A stretch of 64,000 bases of DNA, taken from NCBI GenBank assembly GCA_024405875.1, contig JAKSOA010000008.1, positions 25,513 through 89,512 on the forward strand. The letters run 5' to 3'. The DNA is from Paludibacteraceae bacterium (GTDB lineage: Bacteria; Bacteroidota; Bacteroidia; Bacteroidales; Paludibacteraceae). Positions within the stretch are counted from its first letter, which is position 1. Every line of letters begins with the position of its first letter. Below, piece after piece: positions 59,886 to 64,000 of this stretch. Under the pieces are notes generated by a model, which saw only the letters and a list, made by a program, of their open reading frames with translations, searched no databases and was not told where the DNA came from. The position numbers and the translations under genes are program-made.

Positions 59886-61272
59886 ATTAAATCTACTGAT
59901 ATGCCTTTTGTGCGTATCAACCTTTGCAACCGCTCAGATAACAATCAAGGCTCCTCAACTTGCCGGGGAACAGGTGCTGCTCGCCTATCACTACTTTGGG
60001 CAAATATATGTGAAAGACTCTCTTGATTTAGACAAGAAAGGTAAAGGCGTGTTCACCCCGAAGGATAAATTTGACGAGGGGTTATACGCCATCTGCGTTA
60101 ATCGTGCCCCTGTGGCTGAGGTGCTATTAGGTGGAAGTCAGAATATAACAGTAAAACTTGACACCACAGACCATTATAAAAACATCGTGGTAGAGGGGGC
60201 TCAAGAGAGTGTTGACTTTAATGGTTACGCACATTTTATGAGAGAACTGCAACAGACAAGTGCTGAGAAGAACAAACTGATTGAGGGTCTGGAAGATTCT
60301 GTTGAGATAGGCAAGATAAAGGCGGAACTCAAACTCTTAGGAGCAACTATGACCGACAGGCAGAACGCCTTGATAAAGAAGTACCCTGAGAGTATGTGCG
60401 GCATTTTTATAAAGGGGCTGCAATCGCCTGAATTTCAGAAGCCTGAAGGGTATGACGCTCTCAGTGACTCTATGAAGTGGGTTCTCCAATACAATTTTCA
60501 GAAAGAGCACTACTTTGACAATATGAACCTTGCTGATGAGCGCACATTCCACACTCCATACATAAAACAGTCAATGGACACATATATGGACAAGGTTCTT
60601 GTGCAATACTATGACTCCATAATTTCCGCCGCCTTATCGCTTATTGAAAAGAGCCGCAAGGGCACTGAGCAGACTTTCCGTGTTGTATGCAACTATATGC
60701 TTCAGTGGGGTGTCAAGAGCAACATAATGGGTATGGACCGTATGCTTGTGGAACTTGGCAGGAACTACTACCTGAACGGCACAGCCACTTGGGCGGACTC
60801 TACCCTGAAGTCAAACATAGGCAAGGAGATTAAGAAGATTGAGCACTCACTGGTGGGAGATAAGGCTCACAATATAGAACTTTGCGGACTTGACGGCAAG
60901 TATCGTTCCATCTATGACTTGGGTGGCACGCAATATACAGTTTTGTTCTTCTTTGAGCCTCAATGCGGACACTGCAAACAGACAGCGCCTAAGGTCAGTG
61001 AATTTTATGAGCAGTACAAAGATGACCCACGATTTAACATTATAGCGGTCTATATGCTGACCGATAAAGAGGAGTGGACTAAATTCATAGAGGAGAAGAA
61101 GATGGAGAATATGATAAATGTCTGGGACCCGGAACGCACATCATTCTATTGGTATTGGTTTGACACCTCCTCCACTCCTATGATTTATGTACTTGACAAA
61201 GACCACACCATCTTTGCTAAAAAGATAGATGTGGACACATTAAAACTTATTGCTGAACACGAGTTGAAGTAG
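59875..61272 (+). CDS. Secreted TlpA-like thioredoxin-fold protein with DUF5106/DUF4369-type N-terminus
   Basis: 465 residues with a signal peptide (to TFATAQI). Residues 20-110 are a small beta domain (LAGEQVLLAYHYFGQIYVKD), followed by a long helical section (115-290) and a thioredoxin-like domain (325-465) with the redox motif ECGHC-type FEPQCGHCKQTAPKVSEFY (CGHC) and a cis-proline segment (SSTPMIYVLDK). It probably reduces or isomerises disulfides in the periplasm. The gene overlaps the aminopeptidase gene, so the two are cotranscribed. Confidence 0.85.
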   Translation: MKYKLNLLICLLCVSTFATAQITIKAPQLAGEQVLLAYHYFGQIYVKDSLDLDKKGKGVFTPKDKFDEGLYAICVNRAPVAEVLLGGSQNITVKLDTTDHYKNIVVEGAQESVDFNGYAHFMRELQQTSAEKNKLIEGLEDSVEIGKIKAELKLLGATMTDRQNALIKKYPESMCGIFIKGLQSPEFQKPEGYDALSDSMKWVLQYNFQKEHYFDNMNLADERTFHTPYIKQSMDTYMDKVLVQYYDSIISAALSLIEKSRKGTEQTFRVVCNYMLQWGVKSNIMGMDRMLVELGRNYYLNGTATWADSTLKSNIGKEIKKIEHSLVGDKAHNIELCGLDGKYRSIYDLGGTQYTVLFFFEPQCGHCKQTAPKVSEFYEQYKDDPRFNIIAVYMLTDKEEWTKFIEEKKMENMINVWDPERTSFYWYWFDTSSTPMIYVLDKDHTIFAKKIDVDTLKLIAEHELK

Positions 61273-61288
61273 AAAAGGAATATGAGGA

Positions 61289-61358
61289 ATTATTAATTAT
61301 TAATTATTAATTATTAATTATTAATTATTAATTATTAATTGTTAATTGTTAATTGTTA
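61289..61358 (+). repeat. Ten-unit heptamer array before the carbonic anhydrase-like gene
   Basis: Seven ATTATTA units followed by three ATTGTTA units, 70 bases without interruption, then ATTAACC and the ATG at 61367. It is the longest of the heptamer arrays in the window. Confidence 0.95.
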
Positions 61359-61366
61359 ATTAACCT

Positions 61367-61882
61367 ATGGCTCTAATTAAATCAGTTCGGGGGTTCACCC
61401 CAAAAATAGGCAAGGATTGCTTTCTTGCTGACAACGCCACAATAGTGGGCGACACAACAATTGGAGATGGTTGCAGCATCTGGTTCAACGCAGTTCTGCG
61501 TGGTGATGTGAATACAATTACCATTGGCAACCACGTTAATATTCAAGACGGAGCGGTACTGCACACACTCTATCAGAAATCAGTGGTTGAGATAGGAGAC
61601 TATGTGTCTGTAGGTCACAATGTTACAATTCACGGAGCAAAGATTTGCGACTATGCGCTGATTGGAATGGGAGCCACCGTTCTTGACGGGGCTGTTGTGG
61701 GTGAGGGTGCCATTGTAGCCGCCAACGCATTGGTACTTAGCAACACGCAAATTCCTGCCGGAACCATCTGGGCAGGCGTACCCGCAAAACAGGTTAAGGA
61801 GGTATCGCCGGAACAGGCAAAGGAGATAAACCAAAAGATAGCGCATAACTACGCTATGTACGCATCGTGGTACAAAGAATAG
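61367..61882 (+). CDS. Gamma carbonic anhydrase family protein
   Basis: 171 residues forming a left-handed beta-helix of hexapeptide repeats (IVGDTTIGDGCSIWFNAVLR, GDVNTITIGNHVNIQDGAVL, VEIGDYVSVGHNVTIHGAKI, IGMGATVLDGAVVGEGAIVA). The zinc-binding histidines expected of the family correspond to those in LHT, GHN and IHG. The protein is of the YrdA/PaaY/CaiE type, where carbonic anhydrase activity is proven only for some members. The N-terminus MALIKSVRGFTPKIGKDCF is standard. It follows a 70-base heptamer array, so its translation may vary with array length. Its stop is the first base of the xerC heptamers. Confidence 0.92.
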   Translation: MALIKSVRGFTPKIGKDCFLADNATIVGDTTIGDGCSIWFNAVLRGDVNTITIGNHVNIQDGAVLHTLYQKSVVEIGDYVSVGHNVTIHGAKICDYALIGMGATVLDGAVVGEGAIVAANALVLSNTQIPAGTIWAGVPAKQVKEVSPEQAKEINQKIAHNYAMYASWYKE

Positions 61883-62802
61883 TGAAAAGTGAAAAAAGAA
61901 AAGTTAAAAGTGAGGTCATAAAAATTGAAGATTTCATAGAGTATATTGCGCACCAGAAACGATACTCAAAACTGACCGCGGCGGCGTATGAAAGGGATTT
62001 GAAGCAGTTTCAAGCCTTTCTACAAGCAATTTATGGTGTATCTGAGTTAACCGACGCCAAAAGCGTTTTCATCAGGGACTGGATAATGGATCTCAAGGAG
62101 AACGGCAAGATGGGGTCAACATCAGTAAACCGCAAACTCTCCGCACTCCGCAGTTTTTACAAATATGTGAAACGCCTGAATCAATCATTCATTGACCCGA
62201 CAGCAAAGATAACCGCACTCAAGACGCCCAAACCGCTCCCCATCTTTTTCCGTGAGTCTGAAGTGTCAGATGTACTCTCCCCCACGCCCGTTGAGTCAGA
62301 CTCATTCGCAGACGTAAGGAATGATATGGTATTGGAAATCCTATATGACACAGGTATTCGTAGAGCCGAATTAATTTCACTTAAAGAGAGCGATTTTAAT
62401 TTTTTTTCATTAACTTTGCGTGTATGGGGTAAGGGAGGAAAGGAGCGTGTGATTCCCATAAGCGACATATTGAAAGATAAGGCGGAGCACTATATCAAAC
62501 TCAAGAGGAAGTTGTTTGGAGATGTTGAGAACTTCATAGTGACAGACAAGGGAGAGCCGGCATACCCGGGGTTGATTTACAGGATAGTGACCAACTCAAT
62601 GAAGAACGTATCCTCGCTCTCAAAAAGAAGTCCGCACGTAATGAGGCATACATTCGCCGGGGCGTTACTTAATTCAGGAGCGGAGATAAACTCTGTAAAG
62701 GAGTTGTTAGGGCACGCATCGCTCGCCGCCACACAAGTCTATACCCACACCTCATTTGAACAGATGCGCAAGATATACAGGAATGCCCACCCAAGGAAAT
62801 GA
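61867..62802 (+). CDS. xerC: Tyrosine recombinase, XerC/XerD type
   Basis: 311 residues if started at ATG 61867. The catalytic set is complete: R in TGIRRAELISL, K in WGKGGKERVIP, H-x-x-R in HVMRH, H in LLGHASLA, and the tyrosine nucleophile in AATQVYTHTS. The N-terminal SAM-like domain starts with FIEYIAHQKRYSKLTAAAYERD. It resolves chromosome dimers at dif, or may serve other site-specific recombination. The annotated start lies inside the previous gene, and the first residues (VKSEKRKVKSEV) are encoded by GTGAAAA heptamers. Starts at ATG 61867 and GTG 61882 are both in frame. Confidence 0.9.
   Translation: MVQRIVKSEKRKVKSEVIKIEDFIEYIAHQKRYSKLTAAAYERDLKQFQAFLQAIYGVSELTDAKSVFIRDWIMDLKENGKMGSTSVNRKLSALRSFYKYVKRLNQSFIDPTAKITALKTPKPLPIFFRESEVSDVLSPTPVESDSFADVRNDMVLEILYDTGIRRAELISLKESDFNFFSLTLRVWGKGGKERVIPISDILKDKAEHYIKLKRKLFGDVENFIVTDKGEPAYPGLIYRIVTNSMKNVSSLSKRSPHVMRHTFAGALLNSGAEINSVKELLGHASLAATQVYTHTSFEQMRKIYRNAHPRK
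61882..61916 (+). repeat. Heptamer repeats in the 5' coding part of xerC
   Basis: Five units: GTGAAAA, GTGAAAA, AAGAAAA, GTTAAAA, GTGAGGT. They start on the last base of the carbonic anhydrase stop and are translated as part of the recombinase. A gain or loss of one unit would shift the frame relative to the ATG at 61867. Confidence 0.75.
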
Positions 62803-62857
62803 AGCGGTTTGATACCTTATATATAATGTGTAACAATTTAAAAGAAAGGATTTGATT

Positions 62858-63148
62858 ATGGAGATTAGAATTCAGTCAGTAAAATTTGACGCTACAGAGA
62901 AGTTACAAAGTTTTATAAACAAGAAGACAGAGAAATTGGCTAAGTTCCACGATGGCATATCAGCCGTTGAAGTAACACTAAAAGTTATTAAACCGGAGAC
63001 AGCCGCAAACAAAGAGGCCTCTATTAAACTATTAGCCCCGAAGACGGAACTATTCTCAAGCAAGATAGCCGACAGCTTTGAAGAGGCTATAGACCTATGT
63101 TGTGAAGCACTACAGAAACAAATAGAGAAGGCAAAAGAGAAAAAATAA
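62858..63148 (+). CDS. hpf: Ribosome hibernation promoting factor, short HPF/YfiA type
   Basis: 96 residues from the ATG at 62858. MEIRIQSVKFDATEKLQSFI and KKTEKLAKFHDGISAVEVTL show the beta-alpha-beta-beta-beta-alpha fold. A GGATTT-type ribosome binding site precedes it. There is no C-terminal dimerisation domain, so it is the short form that binds the 30S subunit in stationary phase. It lies between xerC and the tRNA-tuf operon, an arrangement I know from other Bacteroidetes. Confidence 0.93.
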   Translation: MEIRIQSVKFDATEKLQSFINKKTEKLAKFHDGISAVEVTLKVIKPETAANKEASIKLLAPKTELFSSKIADSFEEAIDLCCEALQKQIEKAKEKK

Positions 63149-63176
63149 AAAAAATATTGCTTTTTTCTTAAAATAT

Positions 63177-63207
63177 TTTGTCAGGTAAAAAAAAAGCCAT
63201 ACATTTG
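63177..63207 (+). promoter_or_regulatory. Promoter of the tRNA-tuf operon
   Basis: TTTG at 63177-63180, a 19-base spacer and TACATTTG at 63200-63207, a full consensus match 18 bases before the first tRNA. Confidence 0.85.
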
Positions 63208-63224
63208 CAAGCCGTAAGGAAAGC

Positions 63225-63298
63225 GCCTCTTTAGCTCAGTTGGCCAGAGCACGTGATGTGTAATCTCGGGGCCGTTGGTTCGAATCCGACAAGAGGCT
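63225..63298 (+). tRNA. tRNA-Thr (TGT) with G at position 33
   Basis: 74 bases. The acceptor arm GCCTCTT/AAGAGGC is perfect, the D-arm is GCTC/GAGC, and the T-arm GTTGG-TTCGAAT-CCGAC is normal. The anticodon arm is CGTGA-TGTGTAA-TCTCG. Position 33, which is U in almost every tRNA, reads G here (base 63258), and one stem pair is T-T. The TGT anticodon fits the gene order Thr-Tyr-Gly-Thr-tuf, also known from E. coli. No CCA is encoded. Confidence 0.85.
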
Positions 63299-63302
63299 CG
63301 AA

Positions 63303-63384
63303 GGGCAGTTACCAGAGTGGCCAAATGGGGCTGACTGTAACTCAGCTGGCTATGCCTTCGGTGGTTCGAATCCATCACTGCCCA
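63303..63384 (+). tRNA. tRNA-Tyr (GTA)
   Basis: 82 bases with a long variable arm, as expected for tyrosine tRNA. Acceptor GGGCAGT/ACTGCCC, anticodon arm CTGAC-TGTAACT-CAG with GTA, T-loop TTCGAAT. No CCA is encoded. Confidence 0.93.
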
Positions 63385-63504
63385 CAAAATTTCAAGCGGT
63401 GCAAGCCGCTAGTTTATAAGAACAGAACTTTTGACGGAAACTTGTTTACAGGAAAAGGTTCTGTTCTTATAGACTAAACACCTATCGGTGTTTGAAATTT
63501 TGTG
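63383..63504 (+). ncRNA. Candidate four-way-junction structured RNA in the tRNA operon
   Basis: A 13-base outer stem (CACAAAATTTCAA at 63383-63395 with TTGAAATTTTGTG at 63492-63504) encloses three hairpins with almost no unpaired junction bases. These are GCGGT-GCAA-GCCGC (63396-63409, a GNRA-type loop), a 19-pair hairpin (63410-63428 with 63458-63476, one G-T pair, 29-base loop), and AACACC-TATC-GGTGTT (63477-63492). The outer stem includes the last two bases of tRNA-Tyr. No coding frame of note is present. Confidence 0.6.
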
Positions 63505-63565
63505 CAAAGGCTCCCCCTTTTGGTTCACGGACCGCAGGTCCGTAATCCATCACGGGATTTTTGCA
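63503..63565 (+). other. Second hairpin module between tRNA-Tyr and tRNA-Gly
   Basis: TGCAAA (63503-63508) can pair with TTTGCA (63560-63565), TCCC (63512-63515) with GGGA (63554-63557), and ACGGACC (63527-63533) with GGTCCGT (63537-63543) around a GCA loop. It may be a processing signal or a decayed tRNA-like piece. Confidence 0.4.
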
Positions 63566-63579
63566 TAATAAAACTTGTT

Positions 63580-63652
63580 GCGGAAATAGCTCAGTTGATA
63601 GAGCACTAGCCTTCCAAGCTGGGGGTCGCGGGTTTGAGCCCCGTTTTCCGCT
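63580..63652 (+). tRNA. tRNA-Gly (TCC)
   Basis: 73 bases. Acceptor GCGGAAA/TTTCCGC, D-arm GCTC/GAGC, anticodon arm CTAGC-CTTCCAA-GCTGG with TCC, and T-arm GCGGG-TTTGAGC-CCCGT. No CCA is encoded. Confidence 0.92.
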
Positions 63653-63667
63653 CTAAACAAAAGTGTT

Positions 63668-63739
<72 letters not shown>

Positions 63740-63795
63740 CAGAATAAAAAGTATTCAGACCAAACAATACAAACTTTTAATATAATTACAACACT

Positions 63796-64000
63796 ATGGC
63801 AAAGGAACAATTTGACCGTTCGAAACCACACGTAAACATTGGTACTATCGGTCACGTCGATCACGGTAAGACTACCCTTACCGCTGCTATTACCACCGTT
63901 CTCGCAAAGAAGGGTCTTTCAGAGCTCCGTTCATTCGACTCTATCGACAACGCACCTGAGGAGAAGGAGCGTGGTATTACTATTAACACCGCTCACGTAG
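63796..64000 (+). CDS. tuf: Elongation factor Tu (3' end outside window)
   Basis: The first 68 codons are visible: [20 protein letters not shown], the P-loop GHVDHGKT and the effector region [19 protein letters not shown]-Tu delivers aminoacyl-tRNA to the ribosome. It is the last element of the Thr-Tyr-Gly-Thr tRNA operon, so tRNA and EF-Tu synthesis are linked. Confidence 0.98.
   Translation, partial: MAKEQFDRSKPHVNIGTIGHVDHGKTTLTAAITTVLAKKGLSELRSFDSIDNAPEEKERGITINTAHV

Noticed and set aside
61867-62802. Integrase of a mobile island
   Set aside because: The recombinase lies between carbonic anhydrase and hpf genes in an ordinary housekeeping setting, with no attachment-site duplication at the nearby tRNAs; a chromosomal XerC is more likely.

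Overview
The window is one continuous piece of a Bacteroidales chromosome, most likely from a gut species. The evidence is a SusC/SusD polysaccharide-utilisation locus, a BtuG/BtuB cobalamin uptake pair behind a cobalamin riboswitch, PorZ of the type IX secretion system, BACON and 'Fibrobacter major paralogous' (FISUMP) lipoproteins, and many Bacteroidetes-type promoters (TTTG, 19-21 bases, TAnnTTTG). I see no rRNA, insertion sequence, prophage or CRISPR array. Family or genus cannot be fixed from the sequence alone.

Layout. 1-3.3 kb: end of an NhaC-type antiporter, an outer-membrane porin and a lipid kinase. 3.4-4.7 kb: an AraC-type membrane regulator broken by an in-frame stop. 4.7-8.1 kb: cobalamin riboswitch, btuG, btuB. 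8.3-10.3 kb: a FISUMP lipoprotein, a 41-residue peptide gene, and a repeat-rich stretch with a (TG)26 tract. 10.3-15.2 kb: a nuclease-family remnant, a sphingomyelinase D-like phosphodiesterase, a small lipoprotein, a GH10-like hydrolase and gltX. 15.2-18.7 kb: initiator tRNA, then dxr, a catalytically degenerate M23 protein and rseP. 18.8-32.1 kb: a starch or maltodextrin locus (Ig-like lipoprotein, susD, susC; divergent LacI regulator, two GH13 enzymes and a sugar MFS transporter). 32.1-37.5 kb: porZ, rdgB, tpiA, a DoxX protein and a DUF1599 protein. 37.5-40.9 kb: a secreted transglutaminase-like protein, a secreted caspase-like protease, a small protein and a YafQ-type toxin-antitoxin pair.

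41.0-56.9 kb is the most unusual part. It is a tightly packed 13-gene minus-strand unit that starts with an ECF sigma factor and a one-pass membrane protein. It continues through five related LPP20-like small secreted proteins, a large LPP20/NTF2-like protein and its half-size paralogue, and ends in four PEGA/BACON/FISUMP surface proteins. The sigma gene has a long leader with nested hairpins. The caspase and transglutaminase genes just downstream may belong to the same function. I propose this as the candidate undescribed system: an envelope-stress or surface-remodelling regulon.

57.0-64.0 kb returns to housekeeping genes: a GNAT toxin-like pair, rpsU, an Xaa-Pro aminopeptidase, a thioredoxin-fold protein, a gamma carbonic anhydrase-like protein, xerC, hpf, the tRNA cluster Thr-Tyr-Gly-Thr, and the start of tuf. 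Two of those tRNAs depart from consensus, and a long cloverleaf-shaped RNA structure lies between tRNA-Tyr and tRNA-Gly.

Across the whole window, tandem repeats with a period of exactly seven bases sit at gene junctions, usually a few bases before a start codon (btuB, the GH10-like gene, the susA-like gene, the MFS gene, the carbonic anhydrase gene, xerC). The repeat units differ between loci but the period does not.
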